From assembly GCF_000420085.1 (NCBI RefSeq), contig NZ_ATUG01000003.1:930001-994000 (forward strand): DNA of 64,000 nucleotides, in the 5' to 3' direction. The position numbers and the translations under genes were made by a program. The stretch comes from Desulfospira joergensenii DSM 10085. GTDB taxonomy: Bacteria > Desulfobacterota > Desulfobacteria > Desulfobacterales > Desulfobacteraceae. The notes under the pieces were generated by a model, which was not told the origin of the DNA, did no database searches, and was given only the letters and a program-made list of their open reading frames with translations. Every line of letters starts with the position of its first letter. Position 1 is the first letter of the stretch. Positions 8,707 to 16,489 of this stretch are shown here, piece after piece.

Positions 8707-9441
8707 ATGACACATATGGCACCTGAATCACCTAAAAGGACTCTATGGCGGTCTCAAAAGAATGATATTTTACGGTGGATTGAAAGCTACAACTTGAACC
8801 CTCTTGATTTTATATGGGAGGAGGAACCCTCCGATGGTACTTTCTGGACCACCACCCAAATTCTCAAACACAGGAATTACGACAGTTATTTTCGGATAGA
8901 TCGGTTGGACAACTCGTCAGTCGCAGAGGCAGGGACATATTATGTGAGCTACTTCCCGTCACCAGACTGTCAGGAAGAATCGGAATATCGTTCTGAGTGG
9001 GAAGAATTAATGGAATCCGATATGGAATCTTGGCTCAAAGTACTTCGAGACGAACTCAACGAACCCGATCTATGGTCACAAGCCCAACGTTACGCCCAGT
9101 CCTTCACTCCAGCAATAGCAAAGGATATTCCCAACGATCCATTCACATACGCCGAGGTTGAACGTATTGGTACTGCTCTGAAGGAGTTGACCACCCGAAT
9201 CACCGACACTTTGGAATTGAACACCGATCACCAACGCCTGGTTGAATCCAAGCTGGCTTACCTTGAGGATGCCGCCAAACGCCAGGGACGGACTGATTGG
9301 ACACATACCGCTATTGGGGTTCTTGTGTCGATCACGGTTAGCCTGGCCCTTGCTCCTGACAAAGCGGCGCTCATTTGGAAGTTCTTTCAGGAGGCTGTCG
9401 GACCAGCAATAGGGAACCTCTTGGGTCTGCCCATCAAATAA
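8707..9441 (+). CDS. Unknown protein with C-terminal membrane-associated segment (island operon gene 1)
   Basis: 244 aa, not recognised. The N-terminal two thirds are acidic and soluble (FIWEEEPSDGTFWTTTQIL). A helical stretch then leads to KLAYLEDAAKRQGRTDW, followed by two hydrophobic segments (AIGVLVSITVSLALAP and the C-terminal AVGPAIGNLLGLPIK) that could insert in the membrane. This soluble-sensor plus C-terminal-membrane layout is common among abortive-infection proteins, but I cannot name a family. ATG 8707 and ATG 8716 are both possible starts, and neither has a strong Shine-Dalgarno. The next gene starts 9 bases after the stop, with AAGGAG between. Confidence 0.7.
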   Translation: MTHMAPESPKRTLWRSQKNDILRWIESYNLNPLDFIWEEEPSDGTFWTTTQILKHRNYDSYFRIDRLDNSSVAEAGTYYVSYFPSPDCQEESEYRSEWEELMESDMESWLKVLRDELNEPDLWSQAQRYAQSFTPAIAKDIPNDPFTYAEVERIGTALKELTTRITDTLELNTDHQRLVESKLAYLEDAAKRQGRTDWTHTAIGVLVSITVSLALAPDKAALIWKFFQEAVGPAIGNLLGLPIK

Positions 9442-9450
9442 GGAGACAAT

Positions 9451-9945
9451 ATGGGAACAATTAAGGATATCGTTGACCTGAGTACACAACTGGCAAACAG
9501 CGTGCAGGACCGCAAGGTGTCAGCGGAATTATACAAAATCCAATCGCTAACCCTTCAACTCCAGGCTGAGCAGTCAGACCTTCACGATAAAAACGTCCAG
9601 CTTCGTGAGGCGTTGCTTGATCTAAGGGACGAAAACAGACAGCTTAAGAACGAGCTGACAAACCGGGATGAATGGAAAAACAAACTGGCAAGCTATGATC
9701 TTGTGACAACCGAGGGCGGCGCAACTGTTTATAAATCCAAGGGTGAACCAACCCACTATATTTGTCCAAGTTGTGTATCCAAACGGGAAGCTCAGATCCT
9801 TCAAGATTGTAGGGATGATCTTGGTAATTATCAATGTCCTAACCATGATTGCCAAACAAAGTATCCAGTTAAACTGATTGAGGACCCGCCGTTACCAACT
9901 GTCAACCGGGGAGTTCGTGATTATGATCCACTTAATTATCGTTGA
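9451..9945 (+). CDS. Coiled-coil protein with C-terminal zinc ribbon (island operon gene 2)
   Basis: 164 aa. Residues 1-80 form a long heptad-rich helix (SLTLQLQAEQSDLHDKNVQL, LRDENRQLKNEL). The C-terminal half carries CPSC and CPNHDC pairs about 25 residues apart, a zinc-ribbon arrangement. I recall similar coiled-coil/zinc-ribbon proteins on mobile elements, but no function is established that I can name. It has a good ribosome-binding site (AAGGAGACA) and lies 9 bases from each neighbour, so it is certainly part of the operon. A scaffolding or nucleic-acid-sensing role is inference. Confidence 0.75.
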   Translation: MGTIKDIVDLSTQLANSVQDRKVSAELYKIQSLTLQLQAEQSDLHDKNVQLREALLDLRDENRQLKNELTNRDEWKNKLASYDLVTTEGGATVYKSKGEPTHYICPSCVSKREAQILQDCRDDLGNYQCPNHDCQTKYPVKLIEDPPLPTVNRGVRDYDPLNYR

Positions 9946-9954
9946 AGGTCCGCA

Positions 9955-10731
9955 ATGACCAACGAAATAGTCGAGACTGCCAAAGCCACACAAGAGGTCG
10001 CTAAAACTACAGGTAAGGCCATAGATGCAGCAGACCGAATAGGTGGGTTCTTTGCAAGGGTCATGCACGAACCGATTGAGGCCGCTTGTGGTATGCTGGC
10101 CGACACCCTCAAGTATAAACGGTGGGAACGACAATTGCAGCTTATAGGCAAGGCCGAAGCCCAACTCCGAAAACGAGGGCTTAATGATGCTACAATCCGG
10201 CCCATTAAACCTAAGTTGGCCCTTCCGATCTTTCAGTATGCGTCTCTTGAGGATGACGAAACGCTCCATGACATATGGGCACGGCTGTTTGTAACGGCCC
10301 TTGACCCGAATTGTGAAACTCCACGAAACGCTTTTGTTGATATCATCCGACAGCTTGAACCTGTTGATGTGAAGGTCTTGACTGCTATCTATGAGAATTG
10401 GATCAAGTCTAAGAGGGAGTTGTTTAAGTCATTAGGAACCGCAGTAAGAACGGCTGACATCTATCATCATCCAGACGTTATTCAACGTGAATTTAAAAGA
10501 TTTGGGACCGAATACAACAGATACTCTCCAACTATTTTTCCTTGTCCCTATGGCTTTATAATCAAGACAGTGGGAATCGACGAAGTGCTCTATCGCAACT
10601 CAATTGATGTGCTGATGAGACAAAGATTAGTAACATCATATGATAAAGGATACTATGAAGTTTGTATAACTGACTTAGGCGTCGCATTTGTCGAGGCATG
10701 TTTGTCTGAACCAGAAGGAGAAACCCCATGA
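9955..10731 (+). CDS. Abi-alpha (DUF4393) family protein (island operon gene 3)
   Basis: 258 aa. The segment from about residue 50 to 145 matches the DUF4393/Abi-alpha pattern from memory: RWERQLQLIGKAEAQLRKRG, a proline-containing PKLALPIFQYASLEDDETL, then IWARLFVTALDP and FVDIIRQLEPVDVKVL. An N-terminal short helical region (EIVETAKATQEVAKTTGKAI) precedes it, and the C-terminal part resembles a winged-helix fold (SIDVLMRQRLV followed by TDLGVAFV). Abi-alpha proteins are linked to abortive infection, although the mechanism is not well defined. The stop overlaps the next start as ATGA, so the two products are translationally coupled. Confidence 0.75.
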   Translation: MTNEIVETAKATQEVAKTTGKAIDAADRIGGFFARVMHEPIEAACGMLADTLKYKRWERQLQLIGKAEAQLRKRGLNDATIRPIKPKLALPIFQYASLEDDETLHDIWARLFVTALDPNCETPRNAFVDIIRQLEPVDVKVLTAIYENWIKSKRELFKSLGTAVRTADIYHHPDVIQREFKRFGTEYNRYSPTIFPCPYGFIIKTVGIDEVLYRNSIDVLMRQRLVTSYDKGYYEVCITDLGVAFVEACLSEPEGETP

Positions 10732-11582
10732 CCGAACAACAGCAAGCATCCCCAACTTGTTTCATCATTATGCCAATCACCACCCCGGCCCAATACGTAG
10801 ACCTCTACAAGGGCGACACCAATCATTTCCGGCATGTCCTTGACCATCTGTTCATCCCTGCGATTGAGGAGGCAGGATTAGAGCCCATACCTCCCATCAG
10901 TAAGGGAGCCTCTGTGATCCACGGGGATATCGTGCGGAATATAGAGACCGCCGATTTGGTCCTTTGTGACATGAGCATACTTAATCCGAATGTCTTTTTC
11001 GAGCTGGGAATACGGACTGCTCTCAACAAAGCGGTGGCTATGGTCAGGGATAACGTATCGGAACAGGTCCCCTTTGATACGACCATCGTTAATTACCACG
11101 AGTATGTTTGTGGCTTTGATCCATGGGTTCTACCAAAACAGATTGAGAAATTAACGTCTCACCAACAGAATTGTATGGAGCGCACCACCAATAGTTTATG
11201 GAGCTATTTCAGTATGAGTCAACAAGCTGAAGTTCCCAGTGATGCGCCGGACATGGACCAAAAGCTGGCCTATTTGATTAAACAGGTGGAAAGTCTCAAG
11301 GATCAGGCAAACTCCACCTCACGTAAAAGCTTAGGTCCGGCAGTCAGACAAACTTTGATTAAAAAGAACATTGAAGCCGTACTCGAAGAATATAACCTGG
11401 ACTATAACATGGAGATAATTGACCTGACTGGTAGTATTGAAGTCTTAACAGACCATGAGATTCCCAGCTATGTTAGGGGAGATATTATCCATAGATTGAC
11501 CCGTAAAAACTATAGTGGGAAATTACAGTTTGTAGTTGGTAATATAACTTATGCAAAACATTCAGCTCTAATGCCAGAATAG
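10728..11582 (+). CDS. Deoxyribosyltransferase/TIR-like nucleotide-processing effector (island operon gene 4)
   Basis: 284 aa. Residues 10-150 show the N-glycoside-cleaving Rossmann-like fold of nucleoside deoxyribosyltransferase and TIR-related proteins: TCFIIMPI strand, LFIPAIEEAGLEPIPP, an IHGDIVRNIETADLVLCDMS segment, then the hallmark NPNVFFELGIRTAL with its Glu as the likely nucleophile, and VPFDT. A coiled region (LIKQVESLKDQ, about 183-195) links to a C-terminal domain of about 80 residues that I do not recognise. Proteins of this fold deplete NAD or nucleotides in several phage-defence systems, so an effector role is plausible. That is inference from fold and neighbours. Confidence 0.72.
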   Translation: MTEQQQASPTCFIIMPITTPAQYVDLYKGDTNHFRHVLDHLFIPAIEEAGLEPIPPISKGASVIHGDIVRNIETADLVLCDMSILNPNVFFELGIRTALNKAVAMVRDNVSEQVPFDTTIVNYHEYVCGFDPWVLPKQIEKLTSHQQNCMERTTNSLWSYFSMSQQAEVPSDAPDMDQKLAYLIKQVESLKDQANSTSRKSLGPAVRQTLIKKNIEAVLEEYNLDYNMEIIDLTGSIEVLTDHEIPSYVRGDIIHRLTRKNYSGKLQFVVGNITYAKHSALMPE

Positions 11583-11669
11583 CTGATCAGATGTTCCCTC
11601 GACTTAAAATCATATCGTGACGCCTTTGTGTGGTCCCTGAAACAAACTCGACCGAAACCCTATAGCCCA

Positions 11670-12434
11670 CTAATCCAGCCGTGGCAAATCCGCCATGGTA
11701 ATCGGTTCCAGACCAACGGTTCCACCATCAATAAGCCCTACCCGCTCGATAATCAGCTTGACGGCACTTTCGACCCACGCCTTGGCTCGACCATCCAGTG
11801 GCACGAACGCCCCGTCCTTGGGTGCTTTTCGGGCGTCTTGGGGATCACCACGAGAACAAAATGTCCCCAACTTGTCGAGAACCCGCTTGCTGATTCCGTA
11901 ATGATGAGCCGCTCTGTCACGACCTCGTGTCATTTCGATAACGGTAAGGACCAAGTACGCCATGGATGGCAGTTGGTCTCGACCTTCCCGATATAACATG
12001 TAACGATGATACATAGTTTGGACGTCGGGAGAGATTACAAAGCCCGATGGCGGGTCGGGGAATTTGATGTGGGAGACATGGACCGTCGCTTGCACCCCGA
12101 AAACCACAACTCCTGCCGTCCGACACTGAATGACGGTTGCGTTCGGATCTGCCTCAAGGTCAATGATATCTGTATGATCAAACTTAAAGGTTATCTCATC
12201 CGGACCATGCTTCAGTCCGATCAAAAGCCGCCAGTTCTCCAAGTACGGGTCTGTTATTACTCGCGCATCCCGCTCAGTCGCGTAATGCTCTTTCATTGTG
12301 AAGACCACCCCGTCCTTACTGGCGGTCATCTTGAAGGCGTCGGTCTCAGCGGTAACCGGTGGGGCCTTGTCATAGTCAACATTTTCCTTGATGACCATCC
12401 GATAATGCAGTTTGTCAACATGGGGTTTATTCAT
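11670..12434 (-). CDS. Island protein of unknown function
   Basis: 254 aa, soluble, no signal peptide and no domain that I recognise. The N-terminal half is rich in beta-type segments (LHYRMVIKENVDYDKAP, ITFKFDHTDIIDLE, AGVVVFGVQATVHVSHIKFP). The C-terminal half is helical, with a basic stretch RDRAAHHYGISKRVLDKLGT that looks like a helix-turn-helix-sized unit. It is the last gene of the minus-strand operon, 75 bases after the HNH gene, and converges with the four-gene operon across an 87-base gap. A substrate-binding role is conceivable, but no function can be given. Confidence 0.65.
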   Translation of the reverse strand: MNKPHVDKLHYRMVIKENVDYDKAPPVTAETDAFKMTASKDGVVFTMKEHYATERDARVITDPYLENWRLLIGLKHGPDEITFKFDHTDIIDLEADPNATVIQCRTAGVVVFGVQATVHVSHIKFPDPPSGFVISPDVQTMYHRYMLYREGRDQLPSMAYLVLTVIEMTRGRDRAAHHYGISKRVLDKLGTFCSRGDPQDARKAPKDGAFVPLDGRAKAWVESAVKLIIERVGLIDGGTVGLEPITMADLPRLD

Positions 12435-12509
12435 AATGGTGGTCTGTTAGTGGTGAATCTTAATGATAAGCAGTCGTAGCAACAACTGGACGAAGAGTAA
12501 ACATGGACC

Positions 12510-13079
12510 TTACAACCGATGCGGTGTATAGTTGTTTTCTGCAAGAGCTGCAAGTTCCTCATCAATATGCCTGATCCGTTCCATTGCAGCTAACATCTGT
12601 TCACGACTCAATATAGCATTCTTAATAGGGGTCGCCGCCATGCTGAGCCAGATGGGAAAGGTCATGGTGTGAATGCCGGTATGTTTCAGCCGGTGGTGCT
12701 TACGACAGAACACAACCAAATTACGGATATCATCAGGTGTATCAACAATGGGTTTCTCAGCGGTAACCCGCCGTATCTCGGCCCTTAGCTTGTCAGCCTC
12801 GGTAGCCTTGCTGGTGTAGTCATCGTCATAGAACTCAATGGCGTTGAGGATGTTGGTAACTTTGGTTGCATCCAGAGCATTCCACAACGACCATTCAAAG
12901 ATGTGGTGAACCTCGCGCTGTTCCAGAGAACCACAGACCCAACATGGGGAGCCACACTCATCACGGATAAACTTCTTGTTGCTCCGAAAAAGACTCGACT
13001 CCCTGCGGTCATTGTGGGCTGGTATCCAGTATTGTTCCTCGAAGGTCCCTTTCTTAAGGTGTTCAATGATGTCTGGCAT
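12510..13079 (-). CDS. HNH-type endonuclease
   Basis: 189 aa. The catalytic zinc-finger nuclease module is visible: CWVC at about residue 46, REVHHIFEWSLW with the two His of the first strand, then after a 65-residue helical insertion NLVVFCRKHHRLKHTGIH with the closing C-x2-HH. This is an HNH/His-Me finger arrangement with a CxxC plus CxxH structural zinc. A strong AAAGGAG site precedes the start. It lies 26 bases downstream of the frameshifted TIR-like gene and is probably its partner nuclease in a defence operon. Target specificity is unknown. Confidence 0.8.
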   Translation of the reverse strand: MPDIIEHLKKGTFEEQYWIPAHNDRRESSLFRSNKKFIRDECGSPCWVCGSLEQREVHHIFEWSLWNALDATKVTNILNAIEFYDDDYTSKATEADKLRAEIRRVTAEKPIVDTPDDIRNLVVFCRKHHRLKHTGIHTMTFPIWLSMAATPIKNAILSREQMLAAMERIRHIDEELAALAENNYTPHRL

Positions 13080-13105
13080 AATTGTCGTCTCCTTTCTTGT
13101 GGTTA

Positions 13106-14153
13106 TTAGTAGATGACCGCCCGTATACGCTTAGTCAGACGGTCCTTGAAGTCCTCCAGGTTGTCTGGGTCCCATTGGATACGGTTCCGGTGGTTCAAAT
13201 CAAAATGGACGCCCTCCTTGCCAACCCGGATGGCCTGACCGTTCTTGTCATACAGGTGCTCAATGGGAGTACCCGGGTGCATTCAAGAGGGTTTCACTAT
13301 GGACCCAATCATTACGGCACGTATAGATAACTGGCAGTCCCAGACCATAGGCGAATCCTGCCTCAAAGTAGACCCCTCCTCGATATCCAGTTAGGTCACA
13401 TACCATGAATCTGCTACGTCGGATCTCTCCGATTATAGCGTCGTTGATATCATCAATGTGTTCCTTATTGTCGATCTTTAGTGCGTGAAATCCTGATATG
13501 GCTTCTCTGACGGCTGGCTCAATCGCAAAATTATAAGCGTCATTCATGGATGGGTTGAACCACATGGCAACAAACGCCTGCTTAGACTCCAGGTTGAGCC
13601 GTTCGATTTCACGGAGCCGTTGGTAACCTTTGGTGGTAATTGTAACATTGAGATGCCCCTCTAATTCATTTTCCACATAGAGAAAGCCTTCGCTGCATAG
13701 CATTCCAATGATCGCCCTCATTTCGTTAGATTCTTTACAGAAATAATACGGGTAATCATCCTTTGCATAGACAGAAAGTTCTTGACCAACATAATCATTC
13801 CTCCTGTCAATGTTGAGTAAGGCGTTATCCATCATTTCAAGGGGGTCCAAGGGTTTGAACTGAGCGATGATACGCGTTAAATCATTAAACTTTAAATTTT
13901 GCCTTTCAGTGGGGATCCCTCTGCCTTTACGTTCCCAGTCATTTCTCAATGTGATACTAATTGCTGCCAGATCCTCGTTTGAAAATCGGGCCTGATTGAA
14001 GTGAACTCGTGTGTCGTGGTGCAGACTGACAACCCCACAGCGAGGGCAGATGTACCCATTCTCATCAGGTGATGAAAGCGTCTCTCTAATTTCAGAATAG
14101 CTAAACGTAATGTCTTTTTTACAAAACAAACAAGATAATCTGGGAACTGACAT
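13106..14153 (-). pseudogene. Zinc-ribbon plus TIR/deoxyribosyltransferase-like protein, broken by a frameshift
   Basis: The start at 14153 follows a near-perfect GGAGGTGAT. The N-terminus has two CxxC pairs (CLFC, CPRC), then about 150 helical residues. The C-terminal effector fold follows: KQAFVAMWF, AIEPAVREA, IRRSRFMVCDLTGYRGGVYF and EAGFAYGLGLPVIYTCRNDW. This frame stops at 13260 just after NAPGYSH. Shifting by one base at the CCCGGG run (13272-13277) restores a fluent ending: GTPIEHLYDKNGQAIR, then VHFDLNHRNRIQW and LTKRIRAVIY with a stop at 13106. The His-Phe-Asp plus final Arg-Ile pattern is the usual family tail. One extra base, real or a sequencing error, explains it. Confidence 0.75.
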
Positions 14154-14224
14154 GATGATCACCTCCACGGAAAAGGTAATATTGGTAAGCCGGTCGTATC
14201 AACAATAAGCGGACTTGTAAAGAG

Positions 14225-14246
14225 CGACCATACAATAGGTTGGTCG
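14225..14246. promoter_or_regulatory. Inverted repeat upstream of the TIR-like/HNH operon
   Basis: CGACCA and TGGTCG flank 10 bases, 72 bases upstream of the start at 14153. On the minus strand the central bases contain TATTGT, which with TGGACC 17 bases upstream could form a weak promoter, placing the repeat over the -10 as an operator. The half-site recurs at the other end of the island. Confidence 0.35.
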
Positions 14247-14298
14247 AAGGGAAAGGTCCACCGGCAGTGGTTCCCATGATTGATTTAATGAAGCTGGC

Positions 14299-14328
14299 TT
14301 GACAACTATTAACATCTACCGATATAGG
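14299..14328 (+). promoter_or_regulatory. Sigma-70-like promoter before the methylase remnant
   Basis: Consensus TTGACA (14299-14304), an 18-base spacer and TATAGG (14323-14328), about 74 bases upstream of the remnant's ATG. It is probably the surviving promoter of the lost restriction-modification gene. Confidence 0.45.
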
Positions 14329-14401
14329 TGGGAATCCAATTCATACAAAAGATGTGTTATGAATTTACAAAAGTAAATATGTTTCAAGGGAATCGGCATA
14401 A

Positions 14402-14675
14402 ATGAAAATAAAGAAATCAGACATAAAAGAGCTTATCGAACTTCTCTGTTTTACGCCACAAGAAGGTGATAAGGATATAGCCATAATAACTATGTTCTGA
14501 AAGTCGATTTTGAAAAGAAAAAAATTGATTACGGTTCCAGTTTTTTGGGGAAGGTTCACAAAAAGATATAATCAAGAAAGCTGAAAAACTCGAAAAAGAA
14601 ATCGCTCAAATCGAAGCGGAATTAGCGACAATGAACGAGCAGAAAGAACAAATCCTACAGAAACATCTAAAATAG
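14402..14675 (+). pseudogene. Remnant of a type I restriction-modification methylase (HsdM-like)
   Basis: Three adjacent reading frames carry coherent pieces. From ATG 14402: KKSDIKELIELLCFTPQEGD, then a stop. In a second frame: NNYVLKVDFEKKKIDYGSSF, stop. In a third: a charged coiled segment (KKAEKLEKEIAQIEAELATM) ending in a stop at 14675. The first two together are the typical N-terminus of N6-adenine methylases of type I systems, as I recall (LIELLGF, then YVxxVDFxxxxIxYG). The third resembles the coiled C-terminus of such a protein. The whole catalytic centre is missing, so this is an internally deleted, shredded gene. Confidence 0.55.
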
Positions 14676-14710
14676 AAATAAAAAAAAATTTATGTCAAAT
14701 TTAAGTCCAA

Positions 14711-14730
14711 CATGGAACCTGCATGGAACC
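14711..14730. repeat. Tandem 9-bp direct repeat at the right end of the island
   Basis: CATGGAACC occurs twice with an 11-base period, 6 bases inside the right 64-bp repeat. Short direct repeats spaced about one helical turn apart beside a core site are typical of recombinase arm or excisionase sites. That function is inferred. Confidence 0.4.
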
Positions 14731-14736
14731 AGAAGT

Positions 14737-14778
14737 ACAAAAGGCTCTCAGCATTTCTGCTGAGAGCCTTTAATTTTT

Positions 14779-14800
<22 letters not shown>
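14737..14800. repeat. Right attachment-site repeat (64 bp), overlapping tRNA-fMet
   Basis: Perfect partner of 7361-7424. It comprises the tRNA terminator hairpin and the last 22 bases of the tRNA gene, ending inside the T-loop. The tRNA is complete on this side, so the 3' part of the functional gene lies within the recombined sequence. Confidence 0.9.
14740..14771 (-). terminator. Rho-independent terminator of tRNA-fMet
   Basis: A 14-bp perfect stem (AAAGGCTCTCAGCA and its complement) with a 4-base loop begins 7 bases after the tRNA CCA on the minus strand and is followed by TTTT counting the last stem bases. A second copy lies in the left repeat (7364-7395). Confidence 0.8.
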
Positions 14801-14855
<55 letters not shown>

Positions 14856-14903
14856 ACAATCATCCTAATATAGACCAAACAGTATCCGGAGTCAAGGGAT
14901 TTT

Positions 14904-15872
14904 TTATAAACTTGCCTTCAATGCCTGATCCAGTTCTTCAATGGAGGCCGTGGCCGTTCCCACCTTGCCCACAACGATTCCGGCTGCGGCATTGGCCAGC
15001 ATGGCGCTTTCGATAAAAGAGGCACCTGAGGCCAGCCCCAAGCCCAGGAAGGAGATGACCGTATCCCCTGCCCCGGAAACGTCAAAGACTTGCCGGGCCT
15101 TGGACTCGATGGTATACGGATCCCTGTCCTTTTCGAACAGGACCATGCCGTCCTTGCCGCAGGTGATGATCAGCCGCTCAAGTCCGGCCTGATCCAGGAT
15201 CTTGTTTCCGGCGGTAAAAAGATCCTCAGGGCTCTGAATATCGATATGGGCGGCAAGCCCGGCCTCTTTCTGGTTGGGGGTCAGCAAAGAGACCCCAGCG
15301 TATTTGGTGAAGTCCAATGATTTGGGGTCGGCCAGAACCGGAATTTTCCTTTCTCCGGCAATGGCCGCGGTCCGGGCGACCAGATCCCGGGTGACCAGGC
15401 CCTTGTCGTAATCGGAGATGATGATGAGATCGCAGGTTTCCACCTTCTCTTGAACAATAGCGGTCAGGCGATCAAGGGTGGCGTCCGAGATATTCCGCTT
15501 GATCTCCTTGTCGATCCTGAGCACCTGCTGGTTGGAGGCAATCACCCGTGTTTTCCGGGTGGTGGGGCGTTCGGGCTCACTGACAATGCCGTCGGTTTCC
15601 ACAGCAAGGTCGTTTAACTTCTCAAATATCATTTTCCCGGCCACACCGGTTCCAGCCGTGCCCACGGCAGAGACCCGGGCGCCCACAGCCTTGAGGTTGT
15701 TGATCACGTTTCCGGCCCCGCCCAGGGTATGGCTTTCCCTCTCAACGGTCACAACGGGAACCGGGGCTTCCGGGGAAATTCTCTCCACCCTTCCCCAGAA
15801 ATATTCGTCTATCATGAGATCCCCGATGACCAGGGCTCGGATCCGGCTGAGCCGGGTTAGGTCAAATTTCAT
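14904..15872 (-). CDS. rfaE1: D-glycero-beta-D-manno-heptose-7-phosphate kinase
   Basis: PfkB/ribokinase-family sugar kinase that phosphorylates heptose 7-phosphate at C1 in the cytosol for ADP-heptose and lipopolysaccharide core synthesis. Seen: GDLMIDEYFWGRVERISPEA near the N-terminus as in HldE, the family Gly-rich signature GGAGNVINNL (about residue 52), and the catalytic DVSGAGDTVISFLGLG (about 265) with the base Asp. At 322 aa it is kinase-only; the adenylyltransferase half of bifunctional HldE is absent and must be elsewhere. The start overlaps the end of thrH by 11 bases. Grouping with threonine genes appears incidental. Confidence 0.9.
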   Translation of the reverse strand: MKFDLTRLSRIRALVIGDLMIDEYFWGRVERISPEAPVPVVTVERESHTLGGAGNVINNLKAVGARVSAVGTAGTGVAGKMIFEKLNDLAVETDGIVSEPERPTTRKTRVIASNQQVLRIDKEIKRNISDATLDRLTAIVQEKVETCDLIIISDYDKGLVTRDLVARTAAIAGERKIPVLADPKSLDFTKYAGVSLLTPNQKEAGLAAHIDIQSPEDLFTAGNKILDQAGLERLIITCGKDGMVLFEKDRDPYTIESKARQVFDVSGAGDTVISFLGLGLASGASFIESAMLANAAAGIVVGKVGTATASIEELDQALKASL

Positions 15873-16473
15873 TTTTAAGCAAAGAAGCGATCATGGTTTT
15901 CAATTGATCATAATCCCGGGTGACCGGGATTTCCGGGAACTCCTGAACCACGGTTTCAGGGGGTGTAAAGAAAAAGCCCTGGTCGGCTTCCTGGATCATG
16001 CCGATGTCGTTGTAGGAATCCCCGAATGCAATCACCCGATAGTTCAGATTTTTCAGGGCCTTGACGGCCATGGCCTTTTGATTTTCTATCCGGATATTGT
16101 AATCCGTGATATTGCCCGAGGCGTCAATGGTGAGATTGTGGCACAGCAGGGTGGGAAACTTGAGCTTGGCCATGAGGGGCCTGGCAAACTCTTCAAATGT
16201 ATCTGAAAGGATGATGATCTGGGTCTGGGACCGGATCCAGTCCAGGATTCCGGCGGCCCCGGGCAGAGGGTCCAGGCCGGCAATGACCTCCTGGATATCC
16301 TGGATCTTTAAATTGTTTTCCTTGAGAATGGCCAGCCTCCGGGTCATGAGCACATCATAGTCGCTGATATCCCGTGTGGTCAGTTTAAGCTCCTCAATCC
16401 CGGTTTTCTGGGCCACATTGATCCATATTTCGGGTAAAAACACCCCTTCCAGATCGGCAACAACTAAATTCAT
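15862..16473 (-). CDS. thrH: ThrH-type phosphoserine phosphatase / homoserine phosphotransferase
   Basis: HAD-superfamily enzyme, 203 aa. ThrH proteins hydrolyse phosphoserine and can pass the phosphate to homoserine. Seen: an N-terminal DLEGVF motif, where ThrH has Asp-Leu-Glu instead of the usual DxDxT, IIILSDTFEEFARPLM (motif II), the lysine in ENQKAMAVKAL and FGDSYNDIGM (motif III). It lies 16 bases after hom and overlaps rfaE1. Placement behind homoserine dehydrogenase suggests that it supplies homoserine phosphate for threonine synthesis, a shortcut around ThrB. Confidence 0.88.
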   Translation of the reverse strand: MNLVVADLEGVFLPEIWINVAQKTGIEELKLTTRDISDYDVLMTRRLAILKENNLKIQDIQEVIAGLDPLPGAAGILDWIRSQTQIIILSDTFEEFARPLMAKLKFPTLLCHNLTIDASGNITDYNIRIENQKAMAVKALKNLNYRVIAFGDSYNDIGMIQEADQGFFFTPPETVVQEFPEIPVTRDYDQLKTMIASLLKNEI

Positions 16474-16489
16474 CTTCTACAGCTCCTGT

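Noticed and set aside
11695-12479. Plus-strand frames within 11670-12434
   Set aside because: They overlap a longer minus-strand gene with an operon position; translations look random.
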